From: Gordonia sp. KTR9
Lineage (GTDB): Bacteria > Actinomycetota > Actinomycetes > Mycobacteriales > Mycobacteriaceae
NCBI RefSeq assembly: GCF_000143885.2
Contig: NC_018581.1
Location: 3,906,001 to 3,970,000 of the forward strand
Direction: 5' to 3'
Length of the DNA stretch: 64,000 nucleotides
Shown here: positions 18,017 to 26,460 of the stretch, in pieces
How the letters are laid out: each line of letters begins with the position of its first letter
Position numbering within the stretch: position 1 is the stretch's first letter
The notes under the pieces: model-generated
Databases searched by the model: none
What the model was told of the DNA's origin: nothing
The model's input: the letters and a program-made list of their open reading frames with translations, nothing else
Position numbers and translations under genes: made by a program

Positions 18017-18565
18017 TCAGGCGTCCAAGTCGGTCCGTCGCCTCGACGCCCGCAATCGCCTGTCGAGATCGGCCATCAGATGCGTGGATCGCGACGCCCC
18101 ACCGCGCGGTTCCGGGTATCGGCACAACACGTCGACGAGTTCGGGCGGCGTCCGTCTACACACGGCCTCGATCGCTTCGTCGCCTACACCGGGGTCGTTG
18201 CCACTCTCGAGTTCGGCGATGAGCGCCCGGTTCGTCGGCGCCCGCAAGATGTGCCCGACCTGGTGCGCTTTCGCGATCGGATGCAGATAGGCGGCCGCCG
18301 CAGCGTCGCCGGCGGCTTGTGCGGCCAGTCGCGCGACTTCCGACGGCGCATCCTTCGCAGCCCGGTGCGCCGCAAACGCCGTAGTCCGCTGCAGCGCGGA
18401 TCTCTGTGCACCGCCGACGAATTCCCGCGCCGCCTCGATGGCTGCGCGCGGCCGCTCATCACCGGGCAGCGCTCGCTCGAAGACCGGCAGTACTTCTGCA
18501 GCCCACTCCGTTGCATAACGCACGACGACGCGCAGGTCGTCGTCGGTCAACTCGAAGTCTGCCAT
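18017..18565 (-). CDS. Imm5-like putative immunity protein
   Basis: 182-aa soluble, alpha-helical protein matching the actinobacterial 'putative immunity protein' (Imm-5-like) family. Diagnostic wording includes LRVVVRYATEWAAEVLPVFE, ERPRAAIEAAREF, AAAYLHPIAKAHQVGHILRA. No cognate toxin is visible next to it. I chose the ATG at 18565 (MADFELTDDD); the frame extends 17 codons further into the upstream gene. It lies 22 bp downstream of the GNAT gene and is likely co-transcribed with it. Confidence 0.7.
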   Translation of the reverse strand: MADFELTDDDLRVVVRYATEWAAEVLPVFERALPGDERPRAAIEAAREFVGGAQRSALQRTTAFAAHRAAKDAPSEVARLAAQAAGDAAAAAYLHPIAKAHQVGHILRAPTNRALIAELESGNDPGVGDEAIEAVCRRTPPELVDVLCRYPEPRGGASRSTHLMADLDRRLRASRRRTDLDA

Positions 18566-18587
18566 CGGCCGAACGCTAGCAGCGTCC

Positions 18588-19178
18588 TCACCCGGTCGTG
18601 GACAACCCGTCGGCACCCGGGTCGCGGAGCATCGAATGTACGACGAGACCCGTGTCGACCGGAGTCGTTGCGGTGACGACGAACCCGACGCGTTCGTAGA
18701 TCATCACATTGCGATCGTCGGAGGTCTCGAGCGCGACCAGTGCACCCGGAGGAGTCTTGTCGTCGAGCACGGCCAGCCCGGCGCGGACCAGCGAGCTCCC
18801 CAGACCCTTGCCCTGGCTGCCCGGTCGGACACCGAGTGTCACCAGGTGCCATGCGCCCGCCGGAGGCGCGGGTGTCTCAGCCCCGGTGACCGCGGCCAAC
18901 CGGTCGCCGTGCAGGTCGGCCACTTCTGCCTGGAACTGCTCGTCCGGCGCCGGCACATCCGGGGGCAGCAGAGCGATCACGCCGCACCGATCCGTGGTGA
19001 CCAACACGACGCCGTGGTCGAGGGCATATCCCAGATACATCCGTTGAAGTCGTTGCAGCCGTTCATGATAACGGTCCTCGGGAATGGACCATCTGGTCCA
19101 GGGATAGGCGTCGAAAGCGGCGGCGAGAGTGCCGGCGGCATCGTCGAGATCCGCGATGGTCGCATGGTCGATGGAAAT
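18588..19178 (-). CDS. GNAT family N-acetyltransferase, probable ATT start
   Basis: The acetyl-CoA motif VRPGSQGKGLGSSLV and a C-terminal YERVGF mark a GNAT enzyme. The first ATG is at 19040 (150 aa), but the same frame upstream encodes a textbook GNAT N-terminus (ATIADLDDAAGTLAAAF, then YPWTRW). No ATG, GTG or TTG occurs in that extension before the frame's stop. An ATT at 19178 is preceded by GAGGG with 7-nt spacing, giving 196 aa. I annotate the ATT start; a short product from 19040 or an N-terminal frameshift are the alternatives. The substrate is unknown. Confidence 0.7.
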   Translation of the reverse strand: MSIDHATIADLDDAAGTLAAAFDAYPWTRWSIPEDRYHERLQRLQRMYLGYALDHGVVLVTTDRCGVIALLPPDVPAPDEQFQAEVADLHGDRLAAVTGAETPAPPAGAWHLVTLGVRPGSQGKGLGSSLVRAGLAVLDDKTPPGALVALETSDDRNVMIYERVGFVVTATTPVDTGLVVHSMLRDPGADGLSTTG

Positions 19179-19390
19179 GTCACTGCCCTCGAAGGTTTGC
19201 GTCGGGTGTCGGGTGGTCGGCGGGCCACACTACCGCGTAATCACATTCGGTCGACAACGATTTTCTCGCGGCCCCGCGGGAGATCCGCTGTGCGCAGGTC
19301 AGAAACACCTGAGAGTCCGCGTCGAGCTTGTCAGGAAATCCGCAGGATATCTGTAGCCCTGTTCACATGAGGTCCGGGCATCGTGGTGCC

Positions 19391-20734
19391 GTGAACACGC
19401 CTCAGACCCCCACGCCGCAGACCCCCGACCACGATCCGATCACCGAACCCTTTGTGCCGCCCCGCGGACCGGCGCAACCGCCGGGTCCTTGGTTGATGAA
19501 TCAGCACATCACCCCGCCGCCCACGTCGCCCCTGCCGCCGCCGGCGATGCCACCGGTGTCGCGGCCACGCGCCGGGGTGACAAGGCCGATCATCGTGACC
19601 GCGTTGCTTGCCGGGCTACTCGGTGGCGCCGTCGGCATCGGGGGCAGTGCGCTGCTCGGGCACGACGCCGCCTCGGTTCCGGTCCTCAGCTCGCAGTCGG
19701 CCGCGGCGGCCAATGTCGCGGACGCGCAACCCGGTTCGGTGACCTATGCCGCGAGCGTTGCGTCGAAGTCGACGGCCGACATCAAGGTGCAGACCGCGAA
19801 CGGCACCTCCGTGGGCAGCGGGATCGTCCTGTCCCCCGACGGATATGTTCTGACCAATCATCACGTCGTCGCAGGCGCCGGTTCCGGGAGCACGATCGTC
19901 GTCACCACCGGCGACGGACACCAGCACAAGGCGACCGTCACCGGGACCTCCCCGTCGTACGACCTCGCAGTGATCAAGCTCGAGGGAGCATCCGGACTCA
20001 CCCCGGCGGCGCTCGGCGACTCGGACGCGCTGAAGGTGGGCCAGCAGGTGGTGGCCGTCGGCAGCCCCGACAGCCTGTCCAACACGGTGACCTCCGGCAT
20101 CGTCAGCGCGCTGTCGCGCACGGTGACCGCCGGGGACGAGAGCGGTTCGTCGCTCACCGTGTACAACGGCCTGCAGACCGACACCCCCATCAACCCGGGC
20201 AATTCCGGTGGGCCACTGGTGAATCTGCAGGGACAGGTGATCGCGGTCAACTCGGCGGTGGACACCGGCCAGGCCGCGTCCGGCGGTCCGCAGTCCTTCG
20301 GGCTGGGCTTCGCCATCCCGATCAATACCGCCAAGCGCATCGCGAATCAGCTGTTGCAGGACGGCCAGGCGACCAAACCGGTTCTGGGCGTGTCGGGTTC
20401 GCTGTCGGCCGGCGACCAGGCCGAGGGCGCGACGGTGTCATCGGTGCAGCAGGGCGGCCCCGCCGCGGCTGCGGGAATCCGGCAGGGCGATGTCATCACC
20501 AAGATCGGGGACACCACCGTCGCCGATTACGCCGACCTCATGGCGCAGATCCTCACCCACAAGCCCGGTGAGACCGTACCGGTGACCATCGGTTCGGGCT
20601 CCGATGCCCGCACGGTCGAGGTGAAGCTGGGCAGTGCCGTCGACAAGCAGGAGACGACGGTGCCGGAGTCCGGAAGCGGATCGGGCGGCTCTCCATTGCC
20701 GTTCGGCGGCAACCCCTTCGGCCGGATCCCGTGA
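19391..20734 (+). CDS. HtrA/DegP-like membrane-anchored serine protease with PDZ domain
   Basis: 447-aa protein. It has a Pro-rich cytoplasmic tail (residues 1-60), one membrane span (about 65-90), a trypsin-like domain with catalytic His158 (LTNHHVV), Asp191 (SYDLAVIKL) and Ser272 (NPGNSGGPL), then a C-terminal PDZ domain (about 340-420). This is the domain order of mycobacterial PepD/HtrA envelope proteases. The start is uncertain: GTG 19391 fits the compositional boundary, while ATG 19367 would add 8 residues. It converges on the VOC gene, with 2 bp between the stops. Confidence 0.9.
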   Translation: MNTPQTPTPQTPDHDPITEPFVPPRGPAQPPGPWLMNQHITPPPTSPLPPPAMPPVSRPRAGVTRPIIVTALLAGLLGGAVGIGGSALLGHDAASVPVLSSQSAAAANVADAQPGSVTYAASVASKSTADIKVQTANGTSVGSGIVLSPDGYVLTNHHVVAGAGSGSTIVVTTGDGHQHKATVTGTSPSYDLAVIKLEGASGLTPAALGDSDALKVGQQVVAVGSPDSLSNTVTSGIVSALSRTVTAGDESGSSLTVYNGLQTDTPINPGNSGGPLVNLQGQVIAVNSAVDTGQAASGGPQSFGLGFAIPINTAKRIANQLLQDGQATKPVLGVSGSLSAGDQAEGATVSSVQQGGPAAAAGIRQGDVITKIGDTTVADYADLMAQILTHKPGETVPVTIGSGSDARTVEVKLGSAVDKQETTVPESGSGSGGSPLPFGGNPFGRIP

Positions 20735-20736
20735 CG

Positions 20737-21174
20737 TCAGCTCGGTGAGAGTTGCTGGGCGAGCATGACGATGATGTCGCTGGGGCCGCGCACGTAGGTG
20801 AGTTTGTACAGGTCCTCGTAGGTGGCGACGCCGCGCAACGGATGACACCCGTGCCGCGCCGCCACTTCGAGGGCTGCGTCGATGTCGTCGACCGAAAACG
20901 CGACGCGATGCATCCCGATGTCGTTGGGCTGGGTGGGCCGGGTCTCGACGGCCTCCGGGTGGATGTACTCGAAGAGTTCTAGGCGCCCGTGCCCGTCCGG
21001 GGTCTGCAGCATGGCGATCTTCGCGTGATTGCCGTCGAGCCCGACGGCGGTGTCGGTCCACTCCCCGCTCACGGTGTCCCGGCCGATGACGTCGAGACCC
21101 AGGTCGGTGAAGAAGGCGATCGCGGCGTCGAGGTCGCGCACGGCGATGGCGACGTTCTCGAATTTGATGGGCAT
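20737..21174 (-). CDS. VOC (glyoxalase-fold) family protein
   Basis: 145-aa vicinal-oxygen-chelate protein with two beta-alpha-beta modules. The first begins FENVAIAVRDLDAAIAFF, the second IGMHRVAFSVDDIDAALE. A metal-binding set may be present (His in MHRVAF, Glu in LELFEYIH). The actual reaction is unknown: lyase, dioxygenase or resistance protein are all possible. ATG 21174 matches the family start; a GTG 9 nt upstream is an alternative. Confidence 0.8.
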   Translation of the reverse strand: MPIKFENVAIAVRDLDAAIAFFTDLGLDVIGRDTVSGEWTDTAVGLDGNHAKIAMLQTPDGHGRLELFEYIHPEAVETRPTQPNDIGMHRVAFSVDDIDAALEVAARHGCHPLRGVATYEDLYKLTYVRGPSDIIVMLAQQLSPS

Positions 21175-21267
21175 GACCGCCACGCTAGTGGTCGCCCCCG
21201 ACGAATACGACCTGTCCGGTCTTTGGGCATCAGTTGAATGTGAGACGGGGAGCCAATGGCGCGTGAA

Positions 21268-21306
21268 TTCAGCAATAGGTATCGCTGAGCGATACCTATT
21301 GCTGAA
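21268..21306. repeat. Perfect 19-bp-arm hairpin after msrA
   Basis: Left arm TTCAGCAATAGGTATCGCT (21268-21286), one central base, right arm AGCGATACCTATTGCTGAA (21288-21306). All 19 pairs match. It starts 3 nt after the msrA stop codon on the minus strand and is much more AT-rich than its surroundings. It could be a terminator without a T-tract, or a mobile palindromic element; both are inferences. Confidence 0.8.
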
Positions 21307-21309
21307 CGC

Positions 21310-21801
21310 TCAGCCGCGGTACTTGGTGAGCAGCTCATGCGGAAGGTGGCACGCGCTCTCCGGGAAGCGCGCGAGCCGGTGCTGGTGCTCCTCGGCACTC
21401 CGCACGTAGTTCGTCAGCGGGAGCACCTCGACGGCGATGCGATCCGCGTCGTCGCGCGCACCGATGAAGGCTCGCGCCTGTTTGAGGTGCTCTGGCCTGT
21501 CGGAGTACACGCCGGTGCGATACTTCTCGCCGACGTCGGGACCCTGTCGATTCACGCTGTACGGATCGATGATCTCGAAGAGGTGCACCACCAACTGCTC
21601 GACGCTCATCACGCCCGGATCGAACTGGGTCCGCACGCATTCGGCGTAGCCGTCGTACTCACCGTCGAGGGTGAGGGTCGTGCCGTTGGCCCGGCCGGCC
21701 TCGGTGAACGTCACGCCCGGCAACGTCGCGACGAACGCCTGCACGCCCCAGAGGCACCCGCCCGCGAGGTAGAGCTCTTCGTTCGGCGCGGCGGAACTCA
21801 T
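21310..21801 (-). CDS. msrA: Peptide-methionine (S)-S-oxide reductase MsrA
   Basis: 163-aa enzyme that reduces the S epimer of methionine sulfoxide. The active-site block is GGCLWG (Cys16; usually GCFWG), followed by the family segments YDGYAECVRTQFDP and NRQGPDVGEKYRTGVY. It ends in HELLTKYRG. ATG 21801, 7 nt after the ychF stop, is preferred over an in-frame ATG at 21843 that lies inside ychF. Co-transcription with ychF is likely. Confidence 0.9.
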   Translation of the reverse strand: MSSAAPNEELYLAGGCLWGVQAFVATLPGVTFTEAGRANGTTLTLDGEYDGYAECVRTQFDPGVMSVEQLVVHLFEIIDPYSVNRQGPDVGEKYRTGVYSDRPEHLKQARAFIGARDDADRIAVEVLPLTNYVRSAEEHQHRLARFPESACHLPHELLTKYRG

Positions 21802-21808
21802 CGTTCGA

Positions 21809-22888
21809 TCAGACGTTGAACCGGAACTCGACGACGTCGCCATCTTTCATGACGTAGTCCTTGCCCTCCATGCGGACCTTGCCGGCGGACTTGGCAGCGG
21901 CCATCGATCCGGCGGCGTCGAGGTCGTCGAAGGAGACGATCTCGGCCTTGATGAAGCCCTTCTCGAAGTCGGTGTGGATGACACCGGCCGCCTTGGGGGC
22001 GGTGTCGCCCTGGTGGATGGTCCAGGCCCGCGATTCCTTCGGACCGGCCGTGAGATAGGTCTGCAGACCGAGCGTGTGAAAACCGGCCCGCGCCAACGAT
22101 GTCAGGCCCGGCTCGTCCTGGCCGATGGAGTCCAGCAGCTCCTGCGCGTCCTCCTCGTCGAGTTCGAGGAGTTCGCTCTCCACCTTGGCGTCGAGGAACA
22201 CCGCATCGGCCGGTGCGACGGCGGCACGCAGTTCTGCCTTCTTCGCGTCGTCGGTCAGCACGCCCTCGTCTGAGTTGAAGACGTAGAGGAACGGCTTCGC
22301 GGTCATCAGGTGCAGCTCGCGCACCGACGCCAGGTCGAACGAGTCCTTCTGCGAGAACAGCGTCTTTCCGCTGTCGAGGAGCTCCTGCGCCTTCTTCGCG
22401 GCCGCCAGGGTCTCGGCCAGGTCCTTGTTCTTGCGCGCGTCCTTCTCCAGGCGCGGGATGGCTTTCTCCAGGGTCTGCATGTCGGCCAGGATCAGCTCGG
22501 TCTCGATGACCTCGATGTCGGCGAAGGGGTCGACGCGACCGTCGACGTGGACGACGTCGCCGTCGTCGAAGACCCGGACCACCTGGCAGATGGCGTCGGC
22601 CTCACGGATGTTGGCCAGGAACTGGTTGCCCATGCCCTCGCCCTCCGATGCGCCCTTGACGATGCCGGCGATGTCGACGAAGGACACCGTGGCGGGCAGG
22701 ATCCGCTCGCTGCCGAAGATCTCCGAGAGCCGATCGAGCCGACGGTCCGGCAGTTCGACCACGCCGACGTTGGGCTCGATGGTCGCGAACGGATAGTTCG
22801 CCGCAAGCACGTCGTTACGGGTCAGGGCGTTGAACAGGGTCGACTTACCGACGTTGGGCAGACCGACGATTCCCAGGGTGAGACTCAC
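21809..22888 (-). CDS. ychF: Redox-responsive ATPase YchF (Obg-like)
   Basis: 359-aa P-loop ATPase. The P-loop is [15 protein letters not shown]; the G4 motif reads NSDE, the Asn-x-x-Glu form that makes YchF prefer ATP over GTP. The G3 region reads [17 protein letters not shown]. The C-terminal TGS domain ends [17 protein letters not shown]. It binds ribosomes and affects stress responses in other bacteria. It lies just upstream of msrA, which suits an oxidative-stress link. Confidence 0.95.
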   Translation of the reverse strand: MSLTLGIVGLPNVGKSTLFNALTRNDVLAANYPFATIEPNVGVVELPDRRLDRLSEIFGSERILPATVSFVDIAGIVKGASEGEGMGNQFLANIREADAICQVVRVFDDGDVVHVDGRVDPFADIEVIETELILADMQTLEKAIPRLEKDARKNKDLAETLAAAKKAQELLDSGKTLFSQKDSFDLASVRELHLMTAKPFLYVFNSDEGVLTDDAKKAELRAAVAPADAVFLDAKVESELLELDEEDAQELLDSIGQDEPGLTSLARAGFHTLGLQTYLTAGPKESRAWTIHQGDTAPKAAGVIHTDFEKGFIKAEIVSFDDLDAAGSMAAAKSAGKVRMEGKDYVMKDGDVVEFRFNV

Positions 22889-22946
22889 GGGCGCCCAGTC
22901 TATCGGCAGGCGGTGCGGCGTCCGCCGGGGCGTGGCGTCCAGCGCC

Positions 22947-24245
22947 TCAGTCGCGGTCGAGCAATCCCTTCACCGGGTTCGGCGGATCCTTCGGCGGGTC
23001 CTTGTCCGGAACGCCGACCTGCGTCGTCACCGGGGTGTTCGTCGGTGGCAACGATTCGCCGGCCCGCTCGGCGATCTGCTCGTTCAGGTAGCGCAGGACG
23101 ACGGCCAAGGAGGCCACCGCAGGCACCGCGAGGAACGCGCCCGTGATTCCGAACAGCGTGCCGCCGAGCGTCACCGACAGGAGCACGATCACCGCGTGCA
23201 GATCCATGGACTTGGACTGCAGCCACGGCTGCAGCACGTTGCCCTCGAGCTGCTGCACCGCGAGGATGATGCCGAGCACGATGAGCGCGGTGGTCAGCCC
23301 GTTGGACACCAAGGCGATCAAGACCGCGAGGGCCCCGGCGACGAATGCACCGACGATGGGGATGAAACCGCCGAGGAAGGTGATGACCACCAGCACACCG
23401 GCGAGCGGGACACCCAGGATGAACAGGCCCAGACCGATGAGCGCGGCGTCGACGAAGCTGACGATCGCCTGCGTCCGGATGAAGCCCCCGAGGCTGTTCC
23501 ACATGCGGGTCAGCACCTCGCCGAGGTGATTGCCGGAGGGCTTGCCGACGGTGCGGTCGAGCCACGGCACGAACTTCGGGCCGTCCTTGAGGAAGAAGAA
23601 CACCAGCACGAGCGCCGTGAACATCGTGATGAGAACCGAGGTTGCGGTACCGACGCCGCTGAACACGCCGGCCGCGATCGTCGAGGCGCTCGACTGGAGC
23701 CGGCCGGTGATCGTGTCGACCATGTTGTCGAGCTGCTTGTCGTCGAAGTTCAGCGGCGGACCCTGCACCCATTCCTGCAGACGTTCCACACCATCGGTGG
23801 CACGACTTGCCAGTTCGGGAGCCTGATCCACGACCGACGGCACGATCAGCCCGACCACCCCGCCGAGGACCCCGAGTCCGACCAGCATCATCAACAGCGA
23901 CGCCCCCGCGGCCGGGACCCCGTGGTTGCGCATCCACCGGACGGGCGGCCACAGGATGGTGCACACGATGATCGCCAGCAAGATCGGAAGCAGGATCACC
24001 CAGAACTTGCCCAGCAGCCAGAAGAGCACCCAGGTCGCGGCGGCGACCAGCACGATCTGGAGCCCGACCGTCGCGCTCGAGCGCAGGCCCGACATCATCA
24101 CCTGGGCGCGAGTCGGGTATGACTTCTCCCCGCCGCCGAGCACCGCGTCGCCGCCGAGGACGGCATCGGCACCGAGCTTGCTGGTCTCTTGTCTCGCGTC
24201 GGCGGACGTGTCGTCCGCGCGCTTGTCGTCCGAGCTGTCGGTCAC
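22947..24245 (-). CDS. AI-2E family transporter (YdiK/PerM-like)
   Basis: 432-aa membrane protein with an acidic, Ser/Asp-rich cytoplasmic N-terminus. Seven or eight hydrophobic segments follow, with the family's central soluble part (residues about 150-230) and the typical GLGLFILGVPLAGVLVVITF and LGGFIPIVGAFVAG segments. The transported substrate is unknown despite the family name. GTG 24245 is chosen because GAGG lies 8 nt upstream; upstream ATGs at 24263 and 24308 are in frame but poorly placed. It contains a short direct duplication DAVLGG. Confidence 0.85.
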   Translation of the reverse strand: MTDSSDDKRADDTSADARQETSKLGADAVLGGDAVLGGGEKSYPTRAQVMMSGLRSSATVGLQIVLVAAATWVLFWLLGKFWVILLPILLAIIVCTILWPPVRWMRNHGVPAAGASLLMMLVGLGVLGGVVGLIVPSVVDQAPELASRATDGVERLQEWVQGPPLNFDDKQLDNMVDTITGRLQSSASTIAAGVFSGVGTATSVLITMFTALVLVFFFLKDGPKFVPWLDRTVGKPSGNHLGEVLTRMWNSLGGFIRTQAIVSFVDAALIGLGLFILGVPLAGVLVVITFLGGFIPIVGAFVAGALAVLIALVSNGLTTALIVLGIILAVQQLEGNVLQPWLQSKSMDLHAVIVLLSVTLGGTLFGITGAFLAVPAVASLAVVLRYLNEQIAERAGESLPPTNTPVTTQVGVPDKDPPKDPPNPVKGLLDRD

Positions 24246-24328
24246 CCGAGGATCCTCACACATCGCGGTGACAAAGCGACATCGACGCGGCGACGATCGG
24301 CCGAACATGCGATCGGCCGACGACGCGA

Positions 24329-24676
24329 TCAGCGGCGGCGGAGCTTTCGCCCCAGGAAACGGACCAGCGAGTTGATCGCCTCGAGTTCCGCGTCGACGTG
24401 ATTGAAGACGGCCGGGCAGTCCCCACCCTCGCCGGTCCCCCCGCCCGATCGCGGTGGGCGGTCGCCGTCAGCCGACGAGAGTGCGTGCTCGGCACACCGC
24501 GGCGACGGCTCGACCGGCGGAGGCACGACACCGAGTTCGGCCTCCTCGGCGCACACACGCCTGATCGTCTCGGGGCCGTAGAGGCCCATCATCATCTCCA
24601 GCCCCCATGCGGGGAGTCCGGTGAGCGGGAGGTCGTCGTGCCGGCTTCGTCGGCGGCCATCGAACCGGGTCGTCAT
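24329..24676 (-). CDS. Hypothetical protein, 115 aa
   Basis: A soluble small protein that I do not recognise. It has an Arg-rich N-terminus (TRFDGRRRSRHDDLP), a middle segment LPAWGLEMMMGLYGPETIRR, a low-complexity Gly/Pro/Ser stretch, and a C-terminal helix (FNHVDAELEAINSLVRFLGR). ATG 24676 is preferred; an upstream in-frame start at 24712 adds 12 residues. It stands alone between the AI-2E gene and the divergent alkA. Confidence 0.5.
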   Translation of the reverse strand: MTTRFDGRRRSRHDDLPLTGLPAWGLEMMMGLYGPETIRRVCAEEAELGVVPPPVEPSPRCAEHALSSADGDRPPRSGGGTGEGGDCPAVFNHVDAELEAINSLVRFLGRKLRRR

Positions 24677-24795
24677 GGCGCCATGGTGCCACAGAGATGT
24701 TACCCAGATCACAGTTTTCGCCCGCTCGGTGGGACGGATGCTGTCGTGTCCGAATCCCGCCAGACCGCGTCGCCGCCGGGTGACACAGTGAACGG

Positions 24796-26352
24796 GTGAC
24801 CACAGGCACCGCAGCAGAACCCGACACCGGAGGTGGCGCGCCGGACTTCGACCGGTGCTACCGCGCCGTACAGGCCCGCGACGCCCGTTTCGACGGACAG
24901 TTCTTCGTCACGGTCCGCACCACCGGAATCTATTGCCGGCCGTCGTGCCCGGCCCAGACGCCCCGGCCGGGCAACGTCGCGTTCGTTCTCACCGCCGCGG
25001 CCGCCCAGCAGCAGGGCTTCCGCGCCTGCCGGCGTTGCGCACCCGATGCCGTGCCCGGGTCCCCGCTGTGGAACATCAACGCCGACATGTCGGCTCGCGC
25101 GATGCGGCTCATCGCCGACGGTGTGGTCGAACGCGAAGGCGTCGAGGGCCTCGCCACGCGCCTGCGGTACTCGCCCCGACATCTCACCCGAGTGCTGACC
25201 CGGCATCTGGGCGCCGGGCCGCTCGCGCTCGCGAGGGCACACCGCGCCACCAACGCCCGCGTGCTCATCCAGTGCACGACGATGCCGATGACCGACATCG
25301 CATTCGCCGCCGGGTTCGCGAGCGTCCGCCAGTTCAACGACACCGTCCGCGCGGTCTTCGGACTTACCCCGACCGAACTCCGTCGACTTCCCAGCCGGAA
25401 GAGAAATCCGAACGACGACAACGATTCCGCCCCGGGGAGCGTCACCCTGCGCCTGCCGTTCCGCGCGCCGTACCGATGGCCGTGGATGCGGTGGTTCCTG
25501 CACGCACACGCCGCCGCGGGCGTCGAATCGGTCGTCGACGCCCCGGGCAGCCCACATGGCTGGCGCTATCGGCGGGTCCTCGCACTACCGCACGGCCCGG
25601 CCTCGGCGGAGGTGGAACCGCGAGACGACCACGCCGTCGTCTCGCTCCGCGGACTCGACATGCGCGATCTCGGTGTAGCGGTCAATCGGATACGTCGTCT
25701 GCTCGACCTCGACGCCGACATCACCGCCGTCCAGGACGCGCTCGCCGCCGACGACACGATGCGACGACTTCTCGACCGGGCGAGCGGGCTCCGGGCGCCC
25801 GGCAGTCTGGACCCGGCCGAGACCATCATCCGGACCATGCTCGGTCAGCAGGTCAGCCTCGCCGCCGCCCGCAACCAGATCGACCGTCTCGTCGACGTCC
25901 TCGGTGAACCCGTCGGCGACTCGCTCGCCGTCGCGTCCGAAGCATCGACGGCAGATGACGATCCACCGTCGAAGTCCTTTCCGACGCCGAGCGTCATCGC
26001 CGCCCGCGGACACGAGGTCCTGCGCGGGCCGAGGCGCCGGGTCGACGCCGTGATCGCCGTCGCCGAAGCGCTCGCCGAAGGTCGGATGGAACCGCATGTG
26101 GGGGTCGATGCGTCTGATCTTCGTGCCCAGCTTCTCGAGTTGCCCGGGATCGGCCCCTGGACCGCCGACATCGTCACGATGCGGGTCACCGGCGATCCCG
26201 ACGTCCTGCTCACGAACGACCTCGTCGTGGTCCGCGCGGCCGCCGACCTCGGAATCGATCTGCGGGACACCGGGCACTGGGCACCGTGGCGCTCGTACGC
26301 GACCATGCACCTCTGGCGACACCGACTCGACGCCGCCGGACAGGTCGTGTGA
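24796..26352 (+). CDS. alkA: Ada-AlkA fusion: methyl-phosphotriester-sensing AraC regulator and 3-methyladenine glycosylase
   Basis: 518 aa in three parts. Residues 17-85 are the Ada zinc domain with Cys47, Cys51, Cys78 and Cys81 (TTGIYCRPSCPA and RACRRC). Residues about 95-200 are an AraC-type DNA-binding domain. Residues about 215-518 are AlkA, with the helix-hairpin-helix LPGIGPWTADIV and the likely catalytic Asp475 (LLTNDLVVVRAA). It should sense methylated phosphates, activate transcription and excise alkylated bases. The ogt gene follows 108 bp downstream, so the two form an adaptive-response unit. Confidence 0.92.
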   Translation: MTTGTAAEPDTGGGAPDFDRCYRAVQARDARFDGQFFVTVRTTGIYCRPSCPAQTPRPGNVAFVLTAAAAQQQGFRACRRCAPDAVPGSPLWNINADMSARAMRLIADGVVEREGVEGLATRLRYSPRHLTRVLTRHLGAGPLALARAHRATNARVLIQCTTMPMTDIAFAAGFASVRQFNDTVRAVFGLTPTELRRLPSRKRNPNDDNDSAPGSVTLRLPFRAPYRWPWMRWFLHAHAAAGVESVVDAPGSPHGWRYRRVLALPHGPASAEVEPRDDHAVVSLRGLDMRDLGVAVNRIRRLLDLDADITAVQDALAADDTMRRLLDRASGLRAPGSLDPAETIIRTMLGQQVSLAAARNQIDRLVDVLGEPVGDSLAVASEASTADDDPPSKSFPTPSVIAARGHEVLRGPRRRVDAVIAVAEALAEGRMEPHVGVDASDLRAQLLELPGIGPWTADIVTMRVTGDPDVLLTNDLVVVRAAADLGIDLRDTGHWAPWRSYATMHLWRHRLDAAGQVV

Positions 26353-26389
26353 CGAGCAGACTTCCGACGACCGCGTCGCGGTTCGGTCT

Positions 26390-26446
26390 CCGTACCGATG
26401 ACGACCTCACCGATCCCCGCCGTACCGATTCCCCAGCCGTACCGAT
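26390..26446. repeat. Three direct repeats upstream of ogt
   Basis: CCGTACCGAT occurs three times, at 26390-26399, 26420-26429 and 26437-26446, in the 108 bp between alkA and ogt. The last copy ends 14 nt before the ogt start. Direct repeats suit an AraC/Ada-type activator site, and the Ada-AlkA protein is encoded next door; no binding has been shown. Confidence 0.5.
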
Positions 26447-26460
26447 CTCTCAGGAGTGAC

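Noticed and set aside
18977..19228. Minus-strand frame starting at GTG 19228 as the real N-terminus of the GNAT gene through a frameshift
   Set aside because: Its product (Arg/Pro/Ser-rich) is unlike GNAT, whereas the frame of the annotated gene reads a proper GNAT N-terminus. A frameshift confined to the first few codons is still possible.
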